A stretch of 25,109 bases of DNA, taken from positions 1-25,109 of the forward strand of contig CAZCYQ010000047.1 in assembly GCA_964503085.1 (NCBI GenBank), given 5' to 3'. A model generated the notes under the pieces. It had not been told where the DNA came from. It saw only the letters and a list, made by a program, of their open reading frames with translations, and did no database searches. Made by a program: the position numbers and the translations under genes. This DNA is from Bin80 sp964503085 (lineage in GTDB: Bacteria; Bacteroidota; Rhodothermia; Rhodothermales; Bin80). Position 1 is the stretch's first letter. Each line of letters opens with the position of its first letter. Below are positions 1 through 7,967 of this stretch, piece after piece.

Positions 1-20
1 CTGGACGTGGAGGAGCGTTC

Positions 21-236
21 TCAATAGAGACTCCTGTGATCCGTCAAATTGATGGAATGTTCAACTATCCCATATAATTCCCCAAAATAGAGTTTTTTGT
101 ATGAACCGTTATCGTACTTGACGGACGTTACCTCCAATATTTCGGGGGAGGCCTTTATTCCTTCCAGGTGGCCGTATGGAAATTATCCGGGAAACTCTAA
201 AATCTCGGCTACATCGCCCAAGTAAGGGTCGAAATG
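21..236 (-). pseudogene. Possible degraded C-terminal remnant of an unidentified gene
   Basis: On the minus strand a protein-like reading frame runs about 72 codons to a TGA at 21-23. It is interrupted by an in-frame TAA at 183-185 and has no ATG downstream of that stop. The stretch after the stop reads like ordinary coding sequence (for example SVKYDNGSYKKLYFGELYG). I do not recognise the family. The open stretch is short, so chance is a real alternative. The rest of 1-442 shows no convincing gene; a short hairpin with CCTCC/GGAGG arms lies at 131-151 and could end transcription of the operon to its right, although it has no T-tract. Confidence 0.3.
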
Positions 237-442
237 TTAGTTTTGGGCACAACATCAAGGATGTATACTGCCCTTGCGATCCAAGCGTTACGCCGAATAC
301 GCATTGACTATACGGAACGTTACCACAAACCCACCTCCCGCCATGCCATTCCCTACTTCACCAATCACTGAATCTGTCTTGCCACGGATTCAATGATAGG
401 ATTAAACCAAAATTCCCGCAGTGTACGGCTGTCGGCACCTAA

Positions 443-937
443 CTACATGCCCAGACTCCCTCTCACTGCGTCCATCACATCCTCATCAATCTCTAAATAG
501 CCCTGTTCACTGGCATAACTCTCGACATTCCGCTTGACCATGGGCTGGATGTAGGGGGGAATTGCTTCAATGCGAGCAAGTGCCTCTGCCGTCCAGACAG
601 GCTTTTTCGGCTCAGACTCCGCAGCTCCAATCGCGTCATTGACCATCCCGGTAAAAGGACACTTACCACCTGTACCTGAAGGAGGTCCCTCTGGCGACTC
701 CTCCTGACCCGATGCAAGATTTGATCGGAGGGTTTCCATGGGTTCTTCCGGTGTAGTCCGCCCACCGATCCTGACACCCAGTGAGCGAACCATCTGGGTT
801 TCGGCTCTATTGGTCAACATCGCTGTCTGCACTGAACAGGTCGGACACTCGTACACGATGGACATTGTGCCGTCAAATGGACCATGCGTAGACTTCAGAG
901 CCATCGGCTGGTCACAGGGAACACATAAAAATTTCAC
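443..937 (-). CDS. Zinc-ribbon protein with C-terminal PCP_red-like domain
   Basis: This 164-aa soluble protein is the last gene of the ten-gene operon. Two CxxC pairs (C5/C8 and C31/C34) make an N-terminal zinc- or iron-binding ribbon. A low-complexity linker follows, containing a KCPFTG motif. Residues about 114-164 form a small helical domain starting W-T-A-E-A with a conserved IPP turn; it resembles PCP_red, the C-terminal domain of the 57-kDa subunit of dark protochlorophyllide reductase. The same domain recurs in the radical SAM and Usp proteins upstream. The start is GTG, required to include the first CxxC, and its GTGA overlaps the Mrp stop by 4 nt, implying translational coupling. 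The frame stays open for 25 codons past its TAG. A role as an assembly or metal-carrying accessory protein is inference from context. Confidence 0.8.
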   Translation of the reverse strand: MKFLCVPCDQPMALKSTHGPFDGTMSIVYECPTCSVQTAMLTNRAETQMVRSLGVRIGGRTTPEEPMETLRSNLASGQEESPEGPPSGTGGKCPFTGMVNDAIGAAESEPKKPVWTAEALARIEAIPPYIQPMVKRNVESYASEQGYLEIDEDVMDAVRGSLGM

Positions 938-1788
938 TTTGATTGATTTTTAAGCCAGAAATGTACACGTTGGGCTACATCCAGGATCGCATGGGCGACC
1001 GGATGCCCCGCATGCGCCTCCATGTAGGATCTGCCCGTCTCCAAAAAATCGGCAAGCGTAACATTGAACGGAATGGCACCCAAATAGGAGACACCATGCC
1101 GCTCAGCCAGTTCCTCCACCGCCTCGGTCCCGATAAACATCTGCTCATTACATCCACACTCCGAACAAATCATCGTACTCATATTCTCAACCACACCTGC
1201 AACCCGTACATCCGCAACATTCAATGCCATCAAAATAGAACGGGAAACAACCGTCATCGCCGTCTGTGATGCCGTAGAAACCACAATTGCACCCGTTAGG
1301 TCCGGTAAGAGGTCCGCCAAATTCTGAAGCCGTTCGGCACCAGGGGGCAAATCTATCAGCAACACATCCAGATCACCCCAATCGGTGTCTGAAAGCAGTT
1401 CCCGAAGTGCACTCATCTCAACCATTGAACGCCAAGTATAGGCGCCCTGCTGGGATGATGCCTCCCATACGAGCGGGGTTTCGTCCTCCGGCAAAAACAT
1501 ATCCATAGACATGACCGGCACACCGTACGCGTTACGGGCAGCGATCATTGCGCCATTGTTCGGCGACGGCTTATGGTCTTTTACTCCCATCATACGCGCC
1601 ATACAAGGTCCATTCAAATCTGCATCCAATACGCCCGTACGCACGCCCAACCTGGTTAACCCATCCGCCAAGCAGGCCGTCACGGTACTTTTTCCAACTC
1701 CTCCCTTTCCGCTCATCACCGCGAAAACACTCCCGATCCGTGCCAGACGCTCCCTTAGCCGATCGTGCTGCTGGGCAACCTGGCCCAA
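934..1788 (-). CDS. Mrp/NBP35-family ATP-binding iron-sulfur carrier protein
   Basis: This 284-aa cytoplasmic P-loop NTPase has the deviant Walker A SGKGGVGKST (residues 26-35), a switch DADLNGP, a Walker-B-like LLIDLPPGA and the ENMS motif followed by a CSECGC cysteine pair near residue 208. Mrp/ApbC/NBP35 proteins bind and transfer 4Fe-4S clusters as dimers with the cluster on such a CxxC. No N-terminal DUF59 domain is present, so it is the short form. The start is TTG at 1788, supported by a GGAGG ten bases upstream; no ATG lies between the preceding in-frame stop and the P-loop. It sits 41 nt after the Usp gene and overlaps the zinc-ribbon gene by 4 nt. Its place among cytochromes, a ferredoxin and a radical SAM enzyme suggests dedicated Fe-S cluster delivery to this operon's products (inference). 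Confidence 0.88.
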   Translation of the reverse strand: MGQVAQQHDRLRERLARIGSVFAVMSGKGGVGKSTVTACLADGLTRLGVRTGVLDADLNGPCMARMMGVKDHKPSPNNGAMIAARNAYGVPVMSMDMFLPEDETPLVWEASSQQGAYTWRSMVEMSALRELLSDTDWGDLDVLLIDLPPGAERLQNLADLLPDLTGAIVVSTASQTAMTVVSRSILMALNVADVRVAGVVENMSTMICSECGCNEQMFIGTEAVEELAERHGVSYLGAIPFNVTLADFLETGRSYMEAHAGHPVAHAILDVAQRVHFWLKNQSK

Positions 1789-1829
1789 AACATCAGATCC
1801 TCCATCGGACGCTATATCGTGATAGGTTT

Positions 1830-3758
1830 TCAGTTATCCGAGCCAGCTTTCGCCTGTTCCTGGATCATTTCCTCCATCAGCTCTATCCCCTCCCTGATTC
1901 CTTCCTCGGTGATTGCCAGCGTGATCAGGTTCGTCTTGGAGGCACGTGCTACCGCCTCTACGCGCTCCTTGGTGCGTGTACGCATGAAGCCCTCGGGAAC
2001 CCGGTTGAGCCGCGCGCGAGCATTTCTTGCCCATAAAAACTCTCCATCTTGCACTAAGTCCTCTGCGGCCTTTCTGGTTGGGACTTCACGCGAGCCATCG
2101 GCATGCTTACCAACCGTCTTCAAGTGCCCTCCTGGTGCCAGGTTCTGCAACTCCTCGGCATTACCGGTCAATACTGCACGCACCATACCGAGCGTGATCG
2201 TGGGCACACGCTGTACGCGTGCCCGTTTTTCAATTTGCGCTTTGGCCCGGCGCATCTGATAGCCGTCAGGAACAGAACGAAGTTCTTTTAATGCTTCCTT
2301 GGTCCATTGCAGGCGCACGTCATCAAAGGTTTGTTGTTCCTGTGAACCACCTTCAAGTTTGGCCAACTGCGCAATCGCATCCTTGTCCAGCTTCTGGAAT
2401 GCCTCCGCGGGGCTGCCACATACTGCACATCGTACGGGGTCAAAGTCACGCGCTGAATATCCACACTGACTGCAAATCCATGTTACAGAATCTCTGTTTG
2501 TGATTTCCTTGGCCGCGGTATCCTCTGCAATAATGCCCATCTTGATCATGGACGAGCGCGGCAGGATATTACCCATAGCCTGTTCAACTATCTTGCGGGT
2601 GATTACGGAGTGTCCACGCTCCATGGCCCACCGATGAATTGTTGTGCGTGCGATACCACGAGCAAAGTCGGGAGCAGTATTAAGGAGGCGTGTGGCAGGC
2701 TCCGTCCATAACATGGATTCCTCTGCACTCACGTCTACAGGTGGCACATACCGCTTACTGGATAGCAAGATATTACATGGCGCTTGGCGGAGGAGATTCT
2801 CCGTGTTGCTCCCGATGTCCATATCCTCATCACTGTGCACCCCGATACGTCCCAGCACCAACAGCCACGGCTCTTCACGCCTGATGTACTGCAGCATCTT
2901 CTCGAATGCCTTGCCGTCAAGCAAAGTGATCTTAAGATCTACCTCAGCTTCATCCGCAATCCGTCTGGCAATATCCAGATGTGACTGATATATCTTGGCA
3001 AGTCCGGTGTCAATAACCTCTTCGTGCAACTGCTCCTGCTCCTTGAACCTGAAGACCTTTGATGCTTTTTCCGTCAGCACGTTAACAATGCTGTTGAACA
3101 TCGCATAGTGCAGGTAGGGATCATATACCGACACCGCTTCAACCAGGCGCCCCGTCTTCTGACCAAGCTCAAGCGCAGTGCGCAGACCCGCAAAAGACTC
3201 TGGACTGCCGTCAATTCCCACGACAATATTGCCCTCGGCCTTTCCATCAACGCTGATCGTTCCCGGATCAAGATTCTTGATCACCAAAGTGTCTGTGCGT
3301 ACCCGACGTGTGACACGCTCACATACACTCCCAATGGTGCTGTCCTTGACAGCCCCCAAACCCAGCGCACCCATGATAACGAGATCATAGTCACTTTCGT
3401 CAATGTCCTGAGCAATCACCTTCCAGTTCTTGCCGTCATACATCTTCGGTTCAAACGGTACACCGGCGGCTTTACAACGCTCTTCTGCCACAACCAGGTA
3501 CGAATCACTGATGAGCTCGAGTCCCATTGTGATCAACGTGTCGTGAATCTTGCGCTGCTTCTCCATCGCTTCCTCAATCAGGTACTCCTCTGGAAGCGTG
3601 TATTCCATTTGTTTGAAACGATAATCATGCATACGTGCCGCGTACGCATGACTCGCTACAACCGTCGAATCAAATTGTCCAGCAAGGGTTACCGCCATAT
3701 CAATGGCACTGAGCGAATGCTCAGAATTGTCAACCGGTACGAAAATTTTCTTGTACAT
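1830..3758 (-). CDS. Double universal-stress protein with zinc ribbon and three PCP_red-like domains
   Basis: The product is about 642 aa; numbering here is from GTG 3764, two codons upstream of the preferred ATG (MYKKIF). Two UspA domains (about 1-165 and 178-340) each keep the ATP-binding pattern G-2x-G-9x-G-S (G132-S146 and G305-S319). The rest is unusual. A PCP_red-like helical domain (about 352-400) is followed by a rubredoxin-like ribbon with CSQC and CAVC (431-449), then two more PCP_red-like domains (about 486-536 and 577-632), each opening with W/A-x-A and a VP turn. Ordinary Usp proteins are 140-300 aa. It lies 24 nt after the 109-aa gene in the operon. ATP or nucleotide sensing coupled to the respiratory module is a reasonable inference. 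The function of the PCP_red repeats is unknown. Confidence 0.87.
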   Translation of the reverse strand: MYKKIFVPVDNSEHSLSAIDMAVTLAGQFDSTVVASHAYAARMHDYRFKQMEYTLPEEYLIEEAMEKQRKIHDTLITMGLELISDSYLVVAEERCKAAGVPFEPKMYDGKNWKVIAQDIDESDYDLVIMGALGLGAVKDSTIGSVCERVTRRVRTDTLVIKNLDPGTISVDGKAEGNIVVGIDGSPESFAGLRTALELGQKTGRLVEAVSVYDPYLHYAMFNSIVNVLTEKASKVFRFKEQEQLHEEVIDTGLAKIYQSHLDIARRIADEAEVDLKITLLDGKAFEKMLQYIRREEPWLLVLGRIGVHSDEDMDIGSNTENLLRQAPCNILLSSKRYVPPVDVSAEESMLWTEPATRLLNTAPDFARGIARTTIHRWAMERGHSVITRKIVEQAMGNILPRSSMIKMGIIAEDTAAKEITNRDSVTWICSQCGYSARDFDPVRCAVCGSPAEAFQKLDKDAIAQLAKLEGGSQEQQTFDDVRLQWTKEALKELRSVPDGYQMRRAKAQIEKRARVQRVPTITLGMVRAVLTGNAEELQNLAPGGHLKTVGKHADGSREVPTRKAAEDLVQDGEFLWARNARARLNRVPEGFMRTRTKERVEAVARASKTNLITLAITEEGIREGIELMEEMIQEQAKAGSDN

Positions 3759-3782
3759 GAGCACTAACGCGTATACCGCGTA

Positions 3783-4112
3783 TCAATAGACATAAGGAAT
3801 TCGATCACGCACATAACGAAGTCTATCAATCACATAATCCATTTCCGGGCGGTCACTGATAGCGGCCACGTTTAGTAACGCAGCGTCAAGAAAAGCTCCA
3901 CACGAACCTCTCTCTTCTTCATCTGCCTTCTCTACACAGGCAATGAACCGCCTGAGTTCAAACCGTGTTTTAACCAATTGGTTACGTGTATCCGAGGAAG
4001 GATCCACAACTGCAATGTGTCGGGAAAGTCGCCTGACCTCCAATCCGAGGATTGGAGGAACCATTTGACGAAATTGCTGCCAGGGAAGGTATTGAATCTC
4101 GTTTTCAACCAT
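3783..4112 (-). CDS. Conserved-context protein of unknown function
   Basis: This small soluble protein has 109 aa from the ATG at 4112, whose 8-nt overlap with the end of the ferredoxin gene suggests coupled translation. A longer version starting at 4148 would overlap by 44 nt and is less likely. It is predicted mostly helical, rich in Arg, Asp and Glu, with two Cys (in FIACVEK and GSCGAF) and a Tyr-rich C-terminus. No signal peptide, membrane segment or metal motif is visible, and I do not recognise a family. Its position between a ferredoxin and the Usp protein suggests a partner or assembly role in the operon (inference). Confidence 0.65.
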   Translation of the reverse strand: MVENEIQYLPWQQFRQMVPPILGLEVRRLSRHIAVVDPSSDTRNQLVKTRFELRRFIACVEKADEEERGSCGAFLDAALLNVAAISDRPEMDYVIDRLRYVRDRIPYVY

Positions 4113-4323
4113 TGGCCGTACGCGTAACGGTTGAGATAGTCTCTTCACTCATTTCGGGAATCGGCTGAATAGCATCTACCTCACAGAAAGCCAAGCACTC
4201 CATAAAATCTGTGCACTCGGGCTCAATCACGTAGATCGGATCATCAACCCTGATAGCCTCAATTGGGCACATGTCTACACAATCACCACATGCCGTACAC
4301 TCTTGCGTAATGTAGTATGGCAT
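4105..4323 (-). CDS. Small 4Fe-4S dicluster-type ferredoxin with incomplete second motif
   Basis: This 72-aa ferredoxin has a complete first motif, C9-x2-C12-x2-C15-x3-C19-P. The second motif is C37-x5-C43-x3-C47-E: the second cysteine of the usual CxxCxxCxxxC is missing and the following proline is glutamate. Only seven cysteines remain, so one site could hold a 3Fe-4S cluster or a 4Fe-4S cluster with a non-Cys ligand (inference). The gene begins 3 nt after the radical SAM stop. The likely role is reductant for that radical SAM enzyme or electron carrier to the cytochromes. The C-terminal 20 residues are Ser/Thr/Glu-rich and probably flexible. Confidence 0.85.
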   Translation of the reverse strand: MPYYITQECTACGDCVDMCPIEAIRVDDPIYVIEPECTDFMECLAFCEVDAIQPIPEMSEETISTVTRTANG

Positions 4324-4326
4324 AAT

Positions 4327-5571
4327 CTATACGAGGTGTGTTGGTTTTCTCGAAAATGCGGGCGCTGCGCCAAATGCCTTGGTCCGCTGCATACCGCTGA
4401 GTGCGCCATTCATGACCTCGGTAGTGATACTTGATACGCCCTTGTTGCGAGCGTACGCTTCAACGCCTTTCCGTGTCTTGTTACGAATGAACGAAATAGG
4501 AATCCGCCCAAGACGCTCCTGGGCGGCCTGATCCCAGTGCAATACCGCCTCCGGCAAAGCTGTGCCCGTGGGCTGATAGGCACAGCCGGGGTCTTCTGCC
4601 AAATAATCCCCCGTGGCTGCAAAGGCTCGACACCGACAACCGCCGCATAGATCTTTGAACTCACATGCACCGCAGCGCCCCTTCAGGTTTGCCGTTTCTC
4701 TGAGTTCTGCAAAAACAGCGGAAGTATCCCAGATTGTCGTGAAAGACTCCTCCAGCACACTTCCAGCCACAACATCCATATAGGGACAGGGCGTAACATT
4801 TCCCTCCGGTGTAATTCTGCAGTATTCTGTTGCCGCCATGCATCCACCGCTCTCAAGCCCCCCGCGCCCCATAGCGTAGGCAATCTGTTTGAATTGGGGT
4901 GCACACTTGCTGCGTACCAACATGGGGCGATAGTCCTCCTGCAGATCGACCAGTCGCGTCAACATGGCTTCCGTCGCTGCAGCCGAGAGATCAGTCATCC
5001 CCTGTCCCCGTCCGGTCTGCACCAGAAAATACAGATTGAACGACCAAGCCCCATGATCCCGCGCAAAATCTAGAAGTGCGGGAACCTCGTCGTAGTTCTC
5101 TTCCATGACCGTTGTTTGCACTAGCACTTCCAGCCCCTCTTCCTGACAGATTTCCAACGCGCGTACTGAGTGCTGCCAGGCATTGCGTCCACCCCTGAAT
5201 GCGTTGTGACGATCAGGATCAGCGGAATCTATACTGATCCCGACTCCTTTGACACCACACTCAACCATCTTGCGGGCAACAGCACGCGTCACAAGCACGC
5301 CGTTGGTACCCATCACGACCCATATGCCCATTGCACTCGCGGTCTCCGCAAGATGGTAGATATCTTTGCGCAGAAGCGGTTCCCCGCCCGTCAAGATTAG
5401 CATTTCAGTGCCGAGAGTCCGCATTTCACCAAGTAATGCAAGGCACTCATCGGTGGTCAGCTCCCGATCAGCCGCGCGTCCGGCAGACAGATAGCAATGT
5501 GGACACTGTAAATTGCATTTCTTGGTCAGGTTCCATGACACGAGCGACGGTATGTACGTCCTCCTGTCCAC
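4327..5571 (-). CDS. Radical SAM/SPASM enzyme (NirJ/AhbC/AhbD-like) with C-terminal PCP_red-like domain
   Basis: This 414-aa protein has the radical SAM cluster motif CNLQCPHC (C19-x3-C23-x2-C26), a GGEPLLR motif and a SPASM region with a Cys-rich end (CRITPEGNVTPCP, then CGACEFKDLCGGCRCRA) for auxiliary Fe-S clusters. The layout matches the NirJ/AhbC/AhbD group, which modify heme precursors (heme d1 and siroheme-dependent heme synthesis), though peptide-modifying SPASM enzymes look similar. Residues about 345-391 form a PCP_red-like domain (W-D-Q-A, IP turn, VEAYARNKG), not a normal part of NirJ. The start is GTG, 3 nt after the upstream cytochrome stop. Lying next to five c-type heme sites, a bd-like heme protein and a ferredoxin, it plausibly makes or modifies a heme or peptide cofactor for them (inference). 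Confidence 0.87.
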   Translation of the reverse strand: MDRRTYIPSLVSWNLTKKCNLQCPHCYLSAGRAADRELTTDECLALLGEMRTLGTEMLILTGGEPLLRKDIYHLAETASAMGIWVVMGTNGVLVTRAVARKMVECGVKGVGISIDSADPDRHNAFRGGRNAWQHSVRALEICQEEGLEVLVQTTVMEENYDEVPALLDFARDHGAWSFNLYFLVQTGRGQGMTDLSAAATEAMLTRLVDLQEDYRPMLVRSKCAPQFKQIAYAMGRGGLESGGCMAATEYCRITPEGNVTPCPYMDVVAGSVLEESFTTIWDTSAVFAELRETANLKGRCGACEFKDLCGGCRCRAFAATGDYLAEDPGCAYQPTGTALPEAVLHWDQAAQERLGRIPISFIRNKTRKGVEAYARNKGVSSITTEVMNGALSGMQRTKAFGAAPAFSRKPTHLV

Positions 5572-5574
5572 AGC

Positions 5575-7110
5575 TTAAGCGGTTTTCCTGCGACGCGCCC
5601 GTAAATTCACCAGGGCCACAATCAACAGCTCCGCCCCCAATACAATCAGGAACCACTTTGCCATAGGGAGCACCGCAGATTGCGTCTCCATTGGTTGCAA
5701 GTACAGATGGTACCACGCCGAAAGCCCACGCTTATTGCCCCGCTCCCCGTTAAACCCGTCCCATACAGTAAAAGAAATCGGAACAAAGGTCGCTTCCGAC
5801 ATCGTCAACTCTCCCCGGCTACGGGGACCCTTGAACTGGACTGTCCAAACCCCATCTTCGTAGCTGGCAGATCTTTCCAGAGCGATCCCGTTATCGGCGA
5901 TCCTTCCCGACCCCTGCCCCGTTAACACGGCAGCTGAATCCGTGGCGAGATCTGTGTACCAGATACTCATCGGAAACCTGCTGTCTCCAAACATGAAGTA
6001 CGGGCGTTCCAGTCCCTCTGGCGTACGGGACGGCAGGAGTGCAGCCACTGCATCCGACCACCCATCCATTAGCGTATCCGGCTGTGCCGGATCAAACATT
6101 GGCACCTCAATCCCCGGGTTATTCACGCCTTCGGTTTCTGCGGTCATATCGTGCCACTGCAGCTGGATTGCGATCTCTGATTCGTTATACACTGCCTTCA
6201 CGCCTATGCCATTGACGCCGGGATAAAAAGCACGCCCAGGCTCAATTATCTGGCCGACGATCGGGAAATACGTTTCAGGCGCTGCTTCAAAAAGACTTTC
6301 ACCCAACACAAGTTCACCCGACTGCCCCTGCACCGTAACCGTCGTACCATAGTCCGGGGTATCTCTCGACAGCGACCATACATAATCCACTAAAGCCCAC
6401 CGATCCTCCTCGTCAATCGTTTGCTCATACGAAGGCATCGGCGTCCCATTCAGACCAGTCATGAAGGTCCGATATATATCCTCACGTGTAGCACTGGCTC
6501 TGAATGTCCAGCGCTTGGTCATGTCTGCCGCGCGAATAGGGTATCCCCAGTCATCCACGAGTTCTGGGGCACTCTCGCCATTTCCGCGGCCGTTCTCGCC
6601 ATGACAGTCGGCACATTGATTGGCTTCAAATACCTCTCGCCCACGTGCCAAGTGGTCAGGGTCTGCTGAATAGGAGGGCGCACGCGGGATCTCTACCACG
6701 GTAGGATTGCCGTACGGCCCGTCAAAAGCAGACTCAAATGTCTTGAGGTAATAGACTAGGTTGGTGATTTCCGTCTCGGACAGGATCCCTTCCCAGGCGG
6801 GCATACTCGTGTACGGCATCCCGAGGCGAATACTCCGCTTGATGTCTTCCGTCGTAGGAAGCTCGCCACTCGCTGTGGAACGGAACTTATAGTTACCTGA
6901 AGTAAAATCTCTGGGCGTCGGGCGGAGGTAGGGTGTCGCCACGGCACTAGCATCTCCCTCATAGCCGTGGCAGTGTGCACATTTGATATCATAGACTTCC
7001 TTACCCTCGGCGCGTTGCGCCTCTGTGCCAAGATCGTTTTCCTGCTGTGCAACCGCAGGGTATGCGATGTACACCAGCAATAAAGTCAGCAAAATTCGCA
7101 TCCTTGTCAT
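5575..7110 (-). CDS. Diheme cytochrome c fused to an EB_dh heme-b-binding domain
   Basis: This 511-aa exported, membrane-anchored protein starts with a signal peptide (residues 1-22). It has two cytochrome c domains: CAHCH at 44-48 with a probable Met ligand in SMPAW, and CADCH at 166-170 with Met in TPMPS. Residues about 265-472 resemble the EB_dh domain, the heme-b gamma subunit of type II DMSO-reductase enzymes (NxrC, ClrC, PcrC, EbdC); the most telling stretches are FPMSIWYTDL and FTVWDGFNGERGN. A single helix (484-502) and an Arg/Lys tail anchor the C-terminus. No molybdopterin catalytic subunit or Fe-S beta subunit is encoded nearby, so it is unlikely to be a plain gamma subunit. It probably relays electrons between periplasmic partners and the membrane (inference). 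Spacing is 3 nt on both sides. Confidence 0.88.
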   Translation of the reverse strand: MTRMRILLTLLLVYIAYPAVAQQENDLGTEAQRAEGKEVYDIKCAHCHGYEGDASAVATPYLRPTPRDFTSGNYKFRSTASGELPTTEDIKRSIRLGMPYTSMPAWEGILSETEITNLVYYLKTFESAFDGPYGNPTVVEIPRAPSYSADPDHLARGREVFEANQCADCHGENGRGNGESAPELVDDWGYPIRAADMTKRWTFRASATREDIYRTFMTGLNGTPMPSYEQTIDEEDRWALVDYVWSLSRDTPDYGTTVTVQGQSGELVLGESLFEAAPETYFPIVGQIIEPGRAFYPGVNGIGVKAVYNESEIAIQLQWHDMTAETEGVNNPGIEVPMFDPAQPDTLMDGWSDAVAALLPSRTPEGLERPYFMFGDSRFPMSIWYTDLATDSAAVLTGQGSGRIADNGIALERSASYEDGVWTVQFKGPRSRGELTMSEATFVPISFTVWDGFNGERGNKRGLSAWYHLYLQPMETQSAVLPMAKWFLIVLGAELLIVALVNLRARRRKTA

Positions 7111-7113
7111 CGG

Positions 7114-7941
7114 TTAATGCGGCATACCTTGCGCCCGTGGTTCGAATCCGGTGAATTCATACAGAAATATGATTACATCCCAAATCTCCTCTTCCGTAAG
7201 AAAATCTTCCCATGCCGGCATTGCGCTTGACCATGGTGTTGATTCCGTCGGTAGTCCCGGAGCTCCTTTTGCAATTCGCCAGAATAGATAGGACTCCTGG
7301 AGCATTGCGATCGTCGTTGCATCATTGAAGTTTGCCGGAAGCGGGTCATACCCATGCGCAAACATCCCGGCCCCCTCCATATTGTCCCCGTGACAGTAGA
7401 AACAGTTCTCAAAGTAAATTCGCCGTCCATTGGCAACATGTTCTGCAAAAGCTGCTTCATCCGTATGCTGGAGCTCACGGATGGGGTTATTGGCGGTTGT
7501 CAGATTGATCGAGGTGCCCTGTAATGTTATTGAGGACGGGGGCGGCGGGTGTATCGTACGGCCGCTGGAGGGTGGCTGTGGCGCCTCGTTCATACTGGCA
7601 TAGGTCCAGGCAGCCACTGCTGCTGGGATCACAAACATAACAATAAGCAGTGCGACCCGATACTGGCGCGTTACCATGAAGCGTACGATAGATTCCTGGG
7701 CCTGCCTCAGCTCTTTGTTATCCGCCGACAGATAGGCAACCAGTGCAATCGTAATGATCGCCATGAACAACACGATAATTGAATTCGGCAGCGGTGGGTT
7801 AATACCGTACGAGAAAGCGGCCCACAGCGCGGCCCACCATATCCCCATCCAGGCTAGACGATTAAGCTTGACCCAGCGCGTCACCACGAACTGGATCAGA
7901 ACCATCACTGCCGCTATCGCAAGAAGCACAAAAAGATTCAT
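7114..7941 (-). CDS. Multi-helix membrane-bound monoheme cytochrome c
   Basis: The product is 275 aa from the ATG at 7941; a TTG two codons upstream is possible. Four hydrophobic segments lie at about 3-23, 31-48, 54-72 and 97-117. A Pro-rich linker (IHPPPPSS) then leads to a periplasmic cytochrome c domain with CFYCH at about 180-184 and a probable axial Met in SAMPAW. The four-helix anchor is unusual for a class I cytochrome c and suggests a structural subunit of a membrane complex with the bd-like protein upstream. It lies 26 nt after the diheme cytochrome gene and 3 nt before the EB_dh cytochrome gene. Electron transfer from or to the bd-like core is inferred. Confidence 0.85.
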   Translation of the reverse strand: MNLFVLLAIAAVMVLIQFVVTRWVKLNRLAWMGIWWAALWAAFSYGINPPLPNSIIVLFMAIITIALVAYLSADNKELRQAQESIVRFMVTRQYRVALLIVMFVIPAAVAAWTYASMNEAPQPPSSGRTIHPPPPSSITLQGTSINLTTANNPIRELQHTDEAAFAEHVANGRRIYFENCFYCHGDNMEGAGMFAHGYDPLPANFNDATTIAMLQESYLFWRIAKGAPGLPTESTPWSSAMPAWEDFLTEEEIWDVIIFLYEFTGFEPRAQGMPH

Positions 7942-7967
7942 GGGCAAACAATATCAATTCAGTGAGC

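Noticed and set aside
3108..3767. Long plus-strand open frame (219 codons) opposite the Usp gene
   Set aside because: It is antisense to clear USP domains with intact ATP-binding motifs, has no domain of its own and an unnatural composition; it is a shadow of the coding strand.
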